DNA from: a virus
DNA length: 26,993 nt
IMG/VR virus record: IMGVR_UViG_3300042542_002790
Coordinates: 1 to 26,993 of that record
Reading direction: 5' to 3' (one strand)
Below, piece after piece: positions 1 to 7,554 of this stretch (the stretch's first letter is position 1; each line of letters starts with the position of its first letter). A model generated the notes under the pieces. It ran no database searches, was not told the DNA's origin, and worked only from the letters and a program-made list of their open reading frames with translations. The translations under genes were made by a program, and so were the position numbers.

Positions 1-1
1 G

Positions 2-250
2 TGGAGAAGGCGTGTAGCTGAGATGGAAGAGAAAGTAAAGATTGTAGAAAAGAAAGTAGTAGTAACTAATACTAAAATCAAAGACAAAATTGTAGTGGTC
101 AATAGACTTATTGAGAAAAAAGGTAAAGATAATGTCCAATACATTGATAGAGAAGTTGTAAAGTATGATAGTACTTGCGTCATTCCTAAAGAATTTGTAA
201 AAGCTGTAAATGAAGCAGCAACTAAAGTAGAAGGAGGAGCAAATGAATAA
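2..250 (+). CDS. Partial Rz-like inner-membrane spanin, C-terminal part
   Basis: The reading frame is open to the left edge of the window, so the true start is probably outside; an internal ATG lies at 23. What is visible is a highly charged Lys/Glu/Val-rich segment, probably helical, followed by a short tail with one cysteine and the motif CVIPKEFVKAVNEAA. No membrane segment is visible, as expected if the N-terminal anchor is cut off. The next gene overlaps its end by 8 nt and encodes a small lipoprotein. This i-spanin/o-spanin pair layout is used by many Gram-negative phages to fuse inner and outer membranes at lysis. The call rests on that context and on resemblance to spanin tails of marine T4-like phages. 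Confidence 0.6.
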   Translation, partial: WRRRVAEMEEKVKIVEKKVVVTNTKIKDKIVVVNRLIEKKGKDNVQYIDREVVKYDSTCVIPKEFVKAVNEAATKVEGGANE

Positions 251-509
251 ATTTATTCTTATTCTAACATCCGTTTTTCTCTTTGGTTGTTCTACCACAG
301 TTCCTGTAACTGTAAAATTTCCTGCCGCCCCAGATGAATTGAAACAGCCATGTCTGGAATTGAAACAAATGAATGAAGATGTTAAACTTAGTGATGTTGC
401 TAAGTCTGTATCCAACAACTATATGGAATATCACAAATGTGCAAATAGAGTACAAATGTGGAATGAATGGTACACTGAGCAAAAGAAAAATTTCGAATCT
501 TTAAAATAA
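243..509 (+). CDS. Rz1-like outer-membrane spanin lipoprotein
   Basis: An 88-residue protein with a short hydrophobic signal and a lipobox ending at Cys16 (LFGC). It should be processed by signal peptidase II and anchored in the outer membrane. The mature part has the pattern VKFPAAPDELKQPC followed by a conserved-looking EYHKCANRVQMW segment, which I recall from o-spanin-like lipoproteins of T4-type phages. ATG at 243 lies inside the end of the upstream spanin-like gene and is preceded by a strong AGGAGGAGC ribosome site. The partner role is inferred from gene order; lipoprotein status is read directly from the sequence. Confidence 0.7.
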   Translation: MNKFILILTSVFLFGCSTTVPVTVKFPAAPDELKQPCLELKQMNEDVKLSDVAKSVSNNYMEYHKCANRVQMWNEWYTEQKKNFESLK

Positions 510-530
510 AAATAACACTGGAGCATATCA

Positions 531-2330
531 ATGGCAGAAAATGTTGCACATGGGATTAATGTCGATTATTCCCGAGATAAATTATTTGACGAGTTAGGTA
601 TTAAAAGACTAAAAGATAGTTACATGAAGGAGGAAGAAACTTCCCCTCAAGAAAGGTTTGCCTATGTCTCAAAAGCTTTCGGTTCTAACCCAAGCCATGC
701 TCAACGCCTTTATGATTACAGCTCTAAGCACTGGCTTTCTTATTCTACTCCTATTCTTTCTTTTGGGCGTAGTAAGCGTGGCCTTCCTATTAGCTGTTTT
801 CTTCCCTATCTGGATGATAGCGCAGAAGGTCTTGTCAATACACTATCGGAAGTCAACTGGCTTTCAATGCTAGGAGGAGGAGTTGGAATTGGACTGGGTA
901 TTCGTTCTGCTGATGATAAGTCCGTTGGTATTATGCCTCATCTTCGAACATATGATGCATCCTCACTTGCGTATAGACAAGGTCGCACTAGGCGTGGCAG
1001 TTATGCTACATATCTTGACATTAGCCACCCTGATATACTTTTATTTTTAGAGATGCGAAAGCCCACGGGCGATCCTAATATGCGAGCACTTAATCTGCAT
1101 CACGGTATTAACATTACTGATGATTTTATGCAGATAATTGAAAAATGTATGTTAGATTCGCAGGCAGATGACACATGGGAACTTAGAGATCCGCATACAA
1201 AAGAAGTAAGAGATAAGGTTTCTGCCAGAGAACTTTGGCAAAGAATTCTTGAGATTAGAATGATGACAGGTGAACCATATCTTCATTTTATTGACACAAG
1301 TAATCGAGCAATGCCTGAGTTTCAAAAGAAAAAAGGCTTAAGCATCAAGCAATCTAATCTGTGCAGTGAGATTATTCTACCTACAAATAAAGATAGAACA
1401 GCAGTTTGTTGCCTATCTTCTGTTAATTTGGAGTATTATGATGAATGGAAAAATAATGAACTTTTTCTTCGGGACGTGGCGGAGATGTTGGATAATGTAC
1501 TTCAGTACTTTATCGACAATGCTCCTGATTATATTTCTAGAGCCAGGTTCTCTGCTCAGCAAGAGCGCAGCATTGGTGTGGGGGCTCTTGGTTTCCATGC
1601 TTATCTACAGAGAAATAACATTGCGTTCGAGTCGCCTATGGCGGTAGGTAAGAATAGGCAAATTTTTAGTCATATTAGAAAGAAATTAAATGAGGCAAAT
1701 ATTGTATTGGCTAAAGAGCGGGGTGAGGCTCCTGACGCTGTTGGTACTGGCAAACGCTTTTCTCATCTCATGGCTGTTGCACCCAATGCTTCTTCTTCTA
1801 TTATTATGGGTAATACTTCTCCTAGCGTGGAGCCGTACCGTGCAAACGCCTACAGACAAGATACCCTCTCAGGATCATCATTAAACAAGAATAGATATCT
1901 CGATGAAATTATTAAAAAAGAAGCAGAATCATATAAAGATGGTTGGTATGATGAAACGTGGTCAAGCATTATTGCAAATGATGGTTCAGTGCAACATCTA
2001 GAGTGGATGGGAGACTGGGAAAAAGATGTATTTAAAACATCAATGGAAATAGATCAGCGTTGGGTTATAGAACATGCTGCAGATAGACAGGAATATATAG
2101 ATCAAGCACAGTCTATTAATCTATTCTTCAGACCAGATGCAAATGTAAAATATCTACATGCTATTCATTTTATGGCTTGGAAGAAGGGACTAAAAACTCT
2201 TTACTATTGCCGCTCTGAAAAAATTGGTAAGGCAGATAAGGTCTCTAAGAAAATTGAAAGAGAAGTTATTAAGGAATTAGATATGAAAGCTATGATTGAA
2301 GGAGACACCTGTCTAGCTTGTGAAGGATAA
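531..2330 (+). CDS. nrdA: Ribonucleoside-diphosphate reductase, large (alpha) subunit, class Ia
   Basis: A 599-residue catalytic subunit that reduces ribonucleotides to deoxyribonucleotides for phage DNA synthesis. The active-site cysteines fit the family: Cys89 in GLPISCF, Asn276-x-Cys278-x-Glu280 in SNLCSEI (radical Cys plus Asn and Glu), and Cys293 in AVCCLSSVNL. The C-terminus ends CLACEG, where Cys594 and Cys597 form the swinging redox pair reduced by thioredoxin. E. coli NrdA is about 760 residues; this one starts close to the catalytic barrel and lacks room for the N-terminal ATP-cone, so inhibition by dATP at that site is probably absent (inference). GGAG stands about 8 nt before the ATG. 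The small subunit lies about 1.6 kb downstream, with a thioredoxin and an Fe-S carrier between them. Confidence 0.95.
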   Translation: MAENVAHGINVDYSRDKLFDELGIKRLKDSYMKEEETSPQERFAYVSKAFGSNPSHAQRLYDYSSKHWLSYSTPILSFGRSKRGLPISCFLPYLDDSAEGLVNTLSEVNWLSMLGGGVGIGLGIRSADDKSVGIMPHLRTYDASSLAYRQGRTRRGSYATYLDISHPDILLFLEMRKPTGDPNMRALNLHHGINITDDFMQIIEKCMLDSQADDTWELRDPHTKEVRDKVSARELWQRILEIRMMTGEPYLHFIDTSNRAMPEFQKKKGLSIKQSNLCSEIILPTNKDRTAVCCLSSVNLEYYDEWKNNELFLRDVAEMLDNVLQYFIDNAPDYISRARFSAQQERSIGVGALGFHAYLQRNNIAFESPMAVGKNRQIFSHIRKKLNEANIVLAKERGEAPDAVGTGKRFSHLMAVAPNASSSIIMGNTSPSVEPYRANAYRQDTLSGSSLNKNRYLDEIIKKEAESYKDGWYDETWSSIIANDGSVQHLEWMGDWEKDVFKTSMEIDQRWVIEHAADRQEYIDQAQSINLFFRPDANVKYLHAIHFMAWKKGLKTLYYCRSEKIGKADKVSKKIEREVIKELDMKAMIEGDTCLACEG

Positions 2331-2352
2331 AATTATTTGAATAGAGATATAC

Positions 2353-2991
2353 ATGAAGGGCAAAATAGCCTTATTTCTAAATCATCCAAAGTGCTCTGTA
2401 CAATCAGGCAATGGTATTATCAAGGCTTTAGATCCATATTATCATTTTAAGATTTTTACAAAGCACGATATAGAAAGCAACTTCTTTGACGATGTTGATA
2501 TAGTTTGCTTTCCAGGGGGAGTCGGTGACATGGACTCCTTTTCGTCTATACATCCTAATACTAAAAAATTAGTTAGAAACTATGTTAGGCGAGGAGGAAA
2601 GTACCTTGGCATTTGTATGGGTGCCTATTGGGCGGATATGAAATTTTTTAATATACTTGATAACGTAAGAGTTGACCAGTATATTAGACAACCAAATGTA
2701 AATACCAGAAGACCTCATGCAAAGGCTATGCCTGTAGTTTGGCGGGGAGTAGAAGATAAGATGTTTTTCTTCGATGGCTGTACTTACATTGGAAATAAAT
2801 TTAAAACTATTGCCAGTTATGCAACAGGTCATCCAATGGCAATTATACAAAATAATGTAGGTTTAATAGCATGTCATCTTGAAAGCGAAAAGTATTGGTA
2901 TGATGATTATACTTGGATGCCGAGACATTGGCATAATTATAGACATCAAAAATTGTTAGTTGAATTTGTAGATACTCTACAGAAAAGTTAA
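2353..2991 (+). CDS. Class I glutamine-amidotransferase-like protein (BPL_N type)
   Basis: A 212-residue single-domain protein. It shows FPGGVGDMDSF (about residues 53-63) and a nucleophile elbow GKYLGICMGAYWA with Cys88. His175 and Glu177 in CHLESEKY could complete a Cys-His-Glu triad as in class I glutamine amidotransferases. The overall pattern is closest to the family named after the N-terminal domain of yeast biotin-protein ligase (BPL_N). That family is GATase-like, but its substrates are poorly known, and no synthetase partner domain is present. It sits between nrdA and a lipoprotein/Fe-S carrier pair, so a link to nucleotide metabolism or protein modification is possible but unproven. 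Confidence 0.7.
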   Translation: MKGKIALFLNHPKCSVQSGNGIIKALDPYYHFKIFTKHDIESNFFDDVDIVCFPGGVGDMDSFSSIHPNTKKLVRNYVRRGGKYLGICMGAYWADMKFFNILDNVRVDQYIRQPNVNTRRPHAKAMPVVWRGVEDKMFFFDGCTYIGNKFKTIASYATGHPMAIIQNNVGLIACHLESEKYWYDDYTWMPRHWHNYRHQKLLVEFVDTLQKS

Positions 2992-3020
2992 TATAATACT
3001 TAAACGATTAGGAGAATACA

Positions 3021-3215
3021 ATGCGTAAAAGTTTACTATTGACATTTTTACTCAGTTCTATTATAATGGTAGGATGCACCTCGGAATATGATCTCTGTAT
3101 AGATAGACAAAAAGAAGAATATAGACAGAGAAATCCAAAAGCTTCCTATGGGCAGATACAGTCAAAACAATTTGAATTCGAAATGATGTGTAGTTCGTAT
3201 AAAAAGGGCAAGTGA
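3021..3215 (+). CDS. Small predicted lipoprotein
   Basis: A 64-residue protein with a Lys/Arg n-region, a hydrophobic stretch [13 protein letters not shown] and a lipobox-like MVGC with Cys19, then a short charged mature domain. Mature cysteines at 26 and 57 could form a disulfide in the periplasm. A good AGGAGA ribosome site precedes the ATG, and the stop overlaps the next start as TGATG, so the two are translationally coupled. I do not recognise a family. Methionine at lipobox position -3 is slightly unusual but tolerated. Confidence 0.7.
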   Translation: MRKSLLLTFLLSSIIMVGCTSEYDLCIDRQKEEYRQRNPKASYGQIQSKQFEFEMMCSSYKKGK

Positions 3216-3538
3216 TGCTTGTTATATCTGATTCAGCAGCTAAGAAAATTAAATCTATCATTGATGAAGAGGATTCTTCTTTAAAACTTCGCATATTTGT
3301 CGAGGGTGGAGGATGTTCCGGATTTCAATATGGTTTTACTCTTGAAGAAAATCCTCCGGCAGAAGATGATTTTACCTTTGAAAAGGATGGAATACAAGTT
3401 GTGGTTGATGTAATGAGTATGCAATATCTAAATGAGGCAGAGATAGATTATGAACAATCTCTACTCGGTGCAGAATTTAAAATTAAAAATCCAAATGTGA
3501 AAGCAACCTGTGGTTGCGGTTCATCATTTACTGTTTAG
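3215..3538 (+). CDS. A-type iron-sulfur carrier (HesB/IscA/ErpA family)
   Basis: A 107-residue protein matching the A-type carrier family over its full length. It contains [12 protein letters not shown] (Cys34) and the C-terminal ATCGCGSSF with Cys99 and Cys101, the three conserved Fe-S ligands in canonical C-x64-C-G-C spacing. These proteins hand [2Fe-2S] or [4Fe-4S] clusters to apo-enzymes. The ATG at 3215 is chosen because it overlaps the lipoprotein stop (TGATG); an adjacent GTG at 3212 is also in frame. Its place inside the RNR block suggests it keeps host or phage metalloenzymes active during infection. That role is inferred. Confidence 0.92.
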   Translation: MLVISDSAAKKIKSIIDEEDSSLKLRIFVEGGGCSGFQYGFTLEENPPAEDDFTFEKDGIQVVVDVMSMQYLNEAEIDYEQSLLGAEFKIKNPNVKATCGCGSSFTV

Positions 3539-3546
3539 GAGAAGTA

Positions 3547-3792
3547 ATGAAAGTACTTAGATTTACCGCATCTTGGTGCGGGCCTTGTAAGGCATTAGCA
3601 AAGACTTTAGAAGAAGTTGAGACAAATATTCCTATTGATGTTATTGATGTCGATGAAAGAACTGATCTTGCTTTAGAATATGGTATTAGAAGCGTACCTA
3701 CTATGATTATGTTAGATAGTAATAATCAAGTAGTTAAAAAGATGACAGGAACAAAACCTCAGACAGAGTTGCGAGAATGGTTAAATGGGTAG
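3547..3792 (+). CDS. Thioredoxin-like protein
   Basis: An 81-residue minimal thioredoxin fold with the catalytic motif WCGPC at residues 10-14 and the cis-proline segment RSVPTMIM. The start at 3547 gives a correctly trimmed N-terminus and has AGGAGA just upstream; longer in-frame starts run into the Fe-S carrier gene. It is shorter than bacterial thioredoxin 1 (about 108 residues), closer to phage glutaredoxin/thioredoxin hybrids. It probably reduces the C-terminal CLACEG cysteines of NrdA, which fits its place between nrdA and nrdB. Confidence 0.9.
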   Translation: MKVLRFTASWCGPCKALAKTLEEVETNIPIDVIDVDERTDLALEYGIRSVPTMIMLDSNNQVVKKMTGTKPQTELREWLNG

Positions 3793-3796
3793 TACA

Positions 3797-3937
3797 ATGA
3801 AACTATTTTTAAATCTATTAGTATTTACGCTACTAATGACCTACGCTATAAGATTAGGTAGTCTGTTTGGTATGGCTTTATGCGGTGCAGGTTTTTTAAT
3901 TATGATGGGCTTTATCGACGAATTAGAAGAAAAATAA
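3797..3937 (+). CDS. Small membrane protein, 46 residues
   Basis: A short ORF between the thioredoxin gene and nrdB. It encodes two hydrophobic stretches (about residues 3-16 and 21-38) and an acidic Lys-containing tail DELEEK. It begins 4 nt after the thioredoxin stop and ends 14 nt before nrdB, so it is probably co-transcribed with both. No family recognised. Its hydrophobic composition and clean fit in the gap favour a real gene. Confidence 0.55.
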   Translation: MKLFLNLLVFTLLMTYAIRLGSLFGMALCGAGFLIMMGFIDELEEK

Positions 3938-3951
3938 AACTAGGAATATAA

Positions 3952-4944
3952 ATGATAAAAAAGAATAATTTAAAATTAACAGACGAAAGAAATTCCTTCA
4001 AGCCTTTTAATTACCCTTGGGCGTACGATGCATGGCTAAAACATGAACAGAGCCATTGGTTACATACAGAAGTCCCTATGCTTGAGGATGTAAAAGATTG
4101 GAAAAAGAAATTAACAGATGCTGAAAAAGAATTTTTAACAAACATCTTCCGTTTCTTTACTCAAGGAGACGTTGATGTAGCAGGTGGGTATGTTAAAAAC
4201 TATTTGCCATACTTCCCTCAACCTGAAGTAAGAATGATGCTAGCAGGATTTGCCGCAAGAGAAGCTTTACACGTTGCTGCATATTCTCATCTTATTGAAA
4301 CATTGGGAATGCCCGAATCAACCTACAACGAGTTTTTAGAATATGAAGAAATGCGTGCTAAACATGATTACATTCTTGGTGTTAGCTCACAGAATGGCGA
4401 TGTTGCTTCTACTGCTACTCATATTGCAGTATTCTCTGCTTTCACCGAAGGAATGCAACTATTCAGTTCCTTTATCATGTTACTTAACTTTCCTAGACAT
4501 GGAAAGATGAAAGGCATGGGGCAAATTGTAACTTGGTCTATTGTAGATGAGACGCAGCACGCTGAGGCAATGATTAAGTTATTTAGAACCTATGTAGAAG
4601 AAAATAAGGAGATTTGGAATGATGATCTCAAAGGCAAGATATACACGATTGCGGAGAAGATGGTTGATCTTGAAGATAAATTTATTGAACTTGCTTTCAA
4701 ATCTGGGGCAATCGAAGGGTTAACCGAAGAAGAAGTAAAAGAATATATTCGTTATATTGCAGACAGAAGACTTATTAGTTTAGGATTAAAAGGAATCTTT
4801 AAGCGTAAAAAGAATCCTTTACCTTGGGTCGAAACTATGATTAACGCACCGACGCATACTAATTTCTTTGAAAATAGAGCGACAGATTATGCTAAAGGTG
4901 CACTAAGTGGAAATTGGACAGACGTATGGGGCAAGGCAGCGTAG
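3952..4944 (+). CDS. nrdB: Ribonucleoside-diphosphate reductase, small (beta) subunit, class Ia
   Basis: A 330-residue radical-generating subunit. The dinuclear iron ligands can be placed by spacing against E. coli R2: Asp73 (QGDVD region), Glu104 and His107 (REALHVAAYSH), Glu166 (FTEGMQLF), Glu200 and His203 (DETQHAEAM). Tyr111, four residues after His107, matches the radical Tyr122 of E. coli, so this is a tyrosyl-radical enzyme rather than a radical-free variant. The C-terminal tail (WTDVWGKAA) would dock onto NrdA. The weak GGAATATAA upstream suggests modest initiation. The 3' end overlaps the next small gene. Confidence 0.95.
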   Translation: MIKKNNLKLTDERNSFKPFNYPWAYDAWLKHEQSHWLHTEVPMLEDVKDWKKKLTDAEKEFLTNIFRFFTQGDVDVAGGYVKNYLPYFPQPEVRMMLAGFAAREALHVAAYSHLIETLGMPESTYNEFLEYEEMRAKHDYILGVSSQNGDVASTATHIAVFSAFTEGMQLFSSFIMLLNFPRHGKMKGMGQIVTWSIVDETQHAEAMIKLFRTYVEENKEIWNDDLKGKIYTIAEKMVDLEDKFIELAFKSGAIEGLTEEEVKEYIRYIADRRLISLGLKGIFKRKKNPLPWVETMINAPTHTNFFENRATDYAKGALSGNWTDVWGKAA

Positions 4945-5120
4945 GAGATGTTCCTATTCATTTTGTAGATAGGCGCAGAGAACTTTGTTATTCTTGTGAG
5001 CATTTGACAACAATTATAGGTGTCAAATGTTGTGATATTTGTGGATGTGCCATCTGGTCAAAAACTATGGTCAGAGGCACGTCTTGTCCTAAAGGAAAAT
5101 GGAATGCTGAGGAAGATTGA
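4926..5120 (+). CDS. Small cysteine-rich protein, probable zinc binder
   Basis: A 64-residue protein with CYSCEH, KCCDICGC and a C-terminal SCPKGKW. This gives two CxxC pairs plus further cysteines suited to one or two zinc ions. The CP-x-GKW ending is one I recall from small phage proteins next to metabolic genes. ATG at 4926 overlaps the end of nrdB by 19 nt, with no strong ribosome site, so it may rely on coupled translation. No catalytic function is evident. Confidence 0.7.
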   Translation: MGQGSVGDVPIHFVDRRRELCYSCEHLTTIIGVKCCDICGCAIWSKTMVRGTSCPKGKWNAEED

Positions 5121-5571
5121 TTATGCTCATATGAAAGCTGCGGGCAATTATGCAGAACTTTCATATGCGAGAAGATTGAAGGTTGGTGCTATTGTAACTA
5201 AAGAAGATAGAGTAATATCTATTGGTTACAATGGCACACCTAAGGGTTGGGATAATAACTGTGAAGATGAGATCACTGAAAATTTTAATTATGTCATAGA
5301 TAACGGTGGCCCTGAGCATAAAGGTTCGTCGACACGCCTAAAAACCAAACCCGAAGTAATACACGCAGAAGCAAATGCTATAGCTAAGTTAGCTAGATCA
5401 TCAGAATCAGGAGAAGGCGCGCATATGTACATTACTCATGCTCCCTGCTTCGACTGTGCAAAGCTTATATATACTGCAGGAATAGAAAAAGTATTCTATC
5501 AAAATGCTTATAGAAATGAAGATGGTATAGAATTTCTAAAGAAATGTAATATTGAAGTGGAGAAAATATGA
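5104..5571 (+). CDS. Deoxycytidylate (dCMP) deaminase
   Basis: A 155-residue zinc deaminase converting dCMP to dUMP, the precursor of dTMP. The zinc/catalytic motifs are HAEANAI (His87, Glu89) and APCFDCAK (Cys115, Cys118). The N-terminal SYARRLKVGAIVTKEDRVIS and IGYNGTPKGWDN are typical of the phage/eukaryote dCMP deaminase group. I chose ATG 5104, 17 nt inside the preceding gene, because the protein then starts at the family's usual position and AAGGAAAA precedes it; a longer in-frame start at 5020 would add foreign residues. The stop overlaps the next start as ATGA. Confidence 0.93.
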   Translation: MLRKIDYAHMKAAGNYAELSYARRLKVGAIVTKEDRVISIGYNGTPKGWDNNCEDEITENFNYVIDNGGPEHKGSSTRLKTKPEVIHAEANAIAKLARSSESGEGAHMYITHAPCFDCAKLIYTAGIEKVFYQNAYRNEDGIEFLKKCNIEVEKI

Positions 5572-6056
5572 AAAATCAAATTGTAGGTTTCACTTGCTCG
5601 ACTTTTGATCTTTTCCACGCTGGTCACGTAACCATGCTTGAAGAAGCAAAAAGACAATGCGAGTATCTTGTAGTAGGCATTCAAACCGATCCTACTATAG
5701 ATAGAGATAGTAAAAATAAACCTGTACAGTCTATTATCGAAAGACAAATACAAGTTAAAGCATGCAAATATGTAGATGAGGTTGTGATCTATACAACTGA
5801 AAAAGAGTTAGAAGACATTCTAATGACCTTACCTATTGATGTTAGAATTCTTGGCGAAGAATATATGGACAAGGAATTCACAGGTAAAGATATTTGCATG
5901 AAAAGAGGTATGAAGTTTTATTACAACAAACGAGATCATTATTTCAGCTCTACAGATTTAAGAAAAAGAGTGTTTGAAGCTGAAGTTAGAAGAAGGGGAA
6001 TAACATGGCCAGAAAACACTTCGAATGTTTCGAATGTGATGCAGTCTTCAAGATAA
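5568..6056 (+). CDS. Cytidylyltransferase-like nucleotidyltransferase (TagD type)
   Basis: A 162-residue protein of the HxGH nucleotidyltransferase superfamily. It has STFDLFHAGH at residues 11-20, and a C-terminal RDHYFSSTDLRKRV replacing the RTEGISTT motif of glycerol-3-phosphate cytidylyltransferases. Such enzymes activate a small phosphorylated substrate with CTP or ATP (glycerol phosphate, heptose phosphate, phosphopantetheine). The substrate cannot be told here. In a phage it could modify host envelope precursors or divert CTP. It is coupled to the dCMP deaminase by ATGA, and its last 52 nt overlap the next gene. Confidence 0.85.
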   Translation: MKNQIVGFTCSTFDLFHAGHVTMLEEAKRQCEYLVVGIQTDPTIDRDSKNKPVQSIIERQIQVKACKYVDEVVIYTTEKELEDILMTLPIDVRILGEEYMDKEFTGKDICMKRGMKFYYNKRDHYFSSTDLRKRVFEAEVRRRGITWPENTSNVSNVMQSSR

Positions 6057-6172
6057 ATTATGACCTAGATGAAAATTACTACAAAGTAACACATTGTCCT
6101 TTCTGCGGAACTGAAATGGATGGAGAAGACGATCGTTACGAAGAAGAAGGATATGACGAAGACGTGTCCTAA
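6005..6172 (+). CDS. Zinc-ribbon protein, 55 residues
   Basis: A short ORF with CFEC near the N-terminus (Cys8, Cys11) and HCPFCGTEM (Cys31, Cys34), a classic four-cysteine zinc ribbon, followed by a very acidic tail. AGAAGGGGAATAAC before the ATG is a strong ribosome site, which supports this start despite a 52-nt overlap with the cytidylyltransferase. Zinc-ribbon miniproteins are common in T4-like phages and often bind nucleic acid or polymerase; no specific role can be assigned. Confidence 0.75.
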   Translation: MARKHFECFECDAVFKINYDLDENYYKVTHCPFCGTEMDGEDDRYEEEGYDEDVS

Positions 6173-6506
6173 ATGCGGTACAGCACACGAAAAGCCTGGT
6201 AAATTTTGTAGCAGGGTATGTGCAAATTCAAGGCAGTGGACAGAAGCACACAAAAAGGTATTCTCAGAAAAACAAAAAGAATACATGGCAAGAGATGAGT
6301 CTGAAGGACATAGATATAAAAAGTCTATTCAGACAAAAATGCTACATAAAACAGGGCAGATGGGTACTGGTCTTGCTACTGAAAGGATAGAAGATGTGAT
6401 GACAGATCCCGATGATTATTTTCTAGTTCCACCTAGAGATGATTCTGAGGGATTTGTTGAAAATGGTGATTACTGGGAGGTCGTAGATAACCATAATAAA
6501 TACTGA
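6153..6506 (+). CDS. Zinc-finger protein of unknown function
   Basis: A 117-residue protein starting with TCPKCGTAHEKPGKFCS then RVCANSRQW, giving Cys5, Cys8, Cys20 and Cys24 as likely zinc ligands. The FCSxxCANSRxW form resembles the N-terminal finger of phage HNH endonucleases, but no HNH nuclease core follows; the rest is a Lys-rich helical segment and an acidic tail. The start at 6153 is preferred over 6120 because it has AGAAGGAT in front and begins right at the finger. The stop codon lies inside a terminator hairpin. Confidence 0.65.
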   Translation: MTKTCPKCGTAHEKPGKFCSRVCANSRQWTEAHKKVFSEKQKEYMARDESEGHRYKKSIQTKMLHKTGQMGTGLATERIEDVMTDPDDYFLVPPRDDSEGFVENGDYWEVVDNHNKY

Positions 6507-6525
6507 TTTAGAATCGGTATTTTTC
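6499..6525 (+). terminator. Rho-independent terminator overlapping a stop codon
   Basis: AATACTGATT (6499-6508), loop TAG, AATCGGTATT (6512-6521) forms a 10-bp stem with one G-U pair, followed by TTTC. The TGA stop of the upstream zinc-finger gene (6504-6506) lies in the left arm. It probably ends the nucleotide-metabolism transcription unit. Confidence 0.7.
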
Positions 6526-6526
6526 T

Positions 6527-6922
6527 ATGTGGTTATATAATAATGCTCCCTTAGAGGAGATTCCTGAAGATGCATATGGTTATGTTTATTTGATAACTAA
6601 TAAAGTTACGAATAAAAAATACATAGGTAAAAAACTATTTTGGTTTAGAAAAACTAAAACGGTTAAGGGCAAAAAGAAAAGATTAAAAGTAGAATCAGAT
6701 TGGAGAACTTACTGGTCCTCATCTGATGATGTAAAAAAAGATGTACAAGAATACGGTGAAGAAAATTTTATTAGAGAGATTCTACACATCTGCCCTAACA
6801 AAGGATCATGTAATTATCTAGAAGCACGAGAACAAATGGATAGAAGAGTTCTTGAAACAACTGATTATTACAATGGTCAGATTCAATGTAGAGTACATAG
6901 AACACATATTAAGGTAACATAA
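6527..6922 (+). CDS. SegE-like GIY-YIG family protein
   Basis: A 131-residue protein with a variant GIY-YIG core: YVYLI at residues 19-23 and KKYIGKK about ten residues later, a Lys/Arg-rich stretch, then ESDWRTYWSSSDDVKKDV and CNYLEAREQMDRRVLE, where the Glu could be the metal ligand. I recall this layout, including the MWLYN start, from putative SegE-like proteins of T4-type phages. Those are often assumed to be homing endonucleases but are widely conserved at fixed positions. No ribosome site is visible, and the ATG follows directly after the terminator. Confidence 0.75.
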   Translation: MWLYNNAPLEEIPEDAYGYVYLITNKVTNKKYIGKKLFWFRKTKTVKGKKKRLKVESDWRTYWSSSDDVKKDVQEYGEENFIREILHICPNKGSCNYLEAREQMDRRVLETTDYYNGQIQCRVHRTHIKVT

Positions 6923-7554
6923 TGGCATTTTTAGTCGCAAATCTTCCTCCCATTCATAGTTATATTCGTAAAGAGTTTCTTTATGATTTTGAAAAGGGAC
7001 ACGGTGAATTCGAACCTTGTATTTGGATTACTCTAAAAAGTATCAGAGGGCAGGCATTTAGAATAGAAGCATATTTACCTAATTACGGGGCTTTGTATGA
7101 TAAACTTCCTTTACATGCTTTCGTCAGTAGAACAGAAAATTTATCTAAAGAGCTTTTACCTTTAGACACACTGCAAATTTGGGATTGCTTTGATTATAAT
7201 ATGACAATTATACAAAAGGCATTTCTAAAGAATCTATCCTGTAAGTTTTATGCCAAGGATAAGAATATGTATTCTGGCAATTATATGTTTACTGTAGATC
7301 ATGCTCATCCTGATACGAATATCATAGACACAGGATATAGCGAATGGCCAGAGGATCATAAGAGTTTTAATTTTATAGAACTTGATAATGGTCAGTATGC
7401 AGCACAACCAAATAATCGTTGTTTATTCTTTGATGCAGCAAGTAATCCTAAGCAAATGAACTTTCCGGATTTTAAAGTATGCACTAAGAAATATATCGTT
7501 GAAACCAATCCTAAATGGAGTTTAGGCGATAGCAGTACTGTGATGTATGAATAA
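6922..7554 (+). CDS. Conserved phage protein of unknown function, 210 residues
   Basis: A soluble protein with no signal or membrane segment. It starts TAATG-coupled to the SegE-like gene and overlaps the next start by 8 nt. The N-terminal part (YIRKEFLYDFEKGHGEFEP, IEAYLPNYGALYDKLPLHAF) resembles a hypothetical protein I recall from marine T4-like phages. No catalytic motif is apparent. Aromatic residues are plentiful and the predicted structure looks mostly beta. Confidence 0.75.
   Translation: MAFLVANLPPIHSYIRKEFLYDFEKGHGEFEPCIWITLKSIRGQAFRIEAYLPNYGALYDKLPLHAFVSRTENLSKELLPLDTLQIWDCFDYNMTIIQKAFLKNLSCKFYAKDKNMYSGNYMFTVDHAHPDTNIIDTGYSEWPEDHKSFNFIELDNGQYAAQPNNRCLFFDAASNPKQMNFPDFKVCTKKYIVETNPKWSLGDSSTVMYE

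Noticed and set aside
658-873. 71-residue + strand ORF inside nrdA
   Set aside because: It is in another frame within the conserved start of NrdA, has no ribosome site, and its hydrophobicity follows from the frame shift of the real gene.
1029-1310. TTGACA sequences inside nrdA
   Set aside because: No TATAAT at proper spacing and no gene start nearby; they encode conserved NrdA residues.
5020-5103. Longer N-terminus for dCMP deaminase from 5020
   Set aside because: The added residues are the Cys-rich gene read in another frame, and the family normally starts near the residues encoded at 5104.
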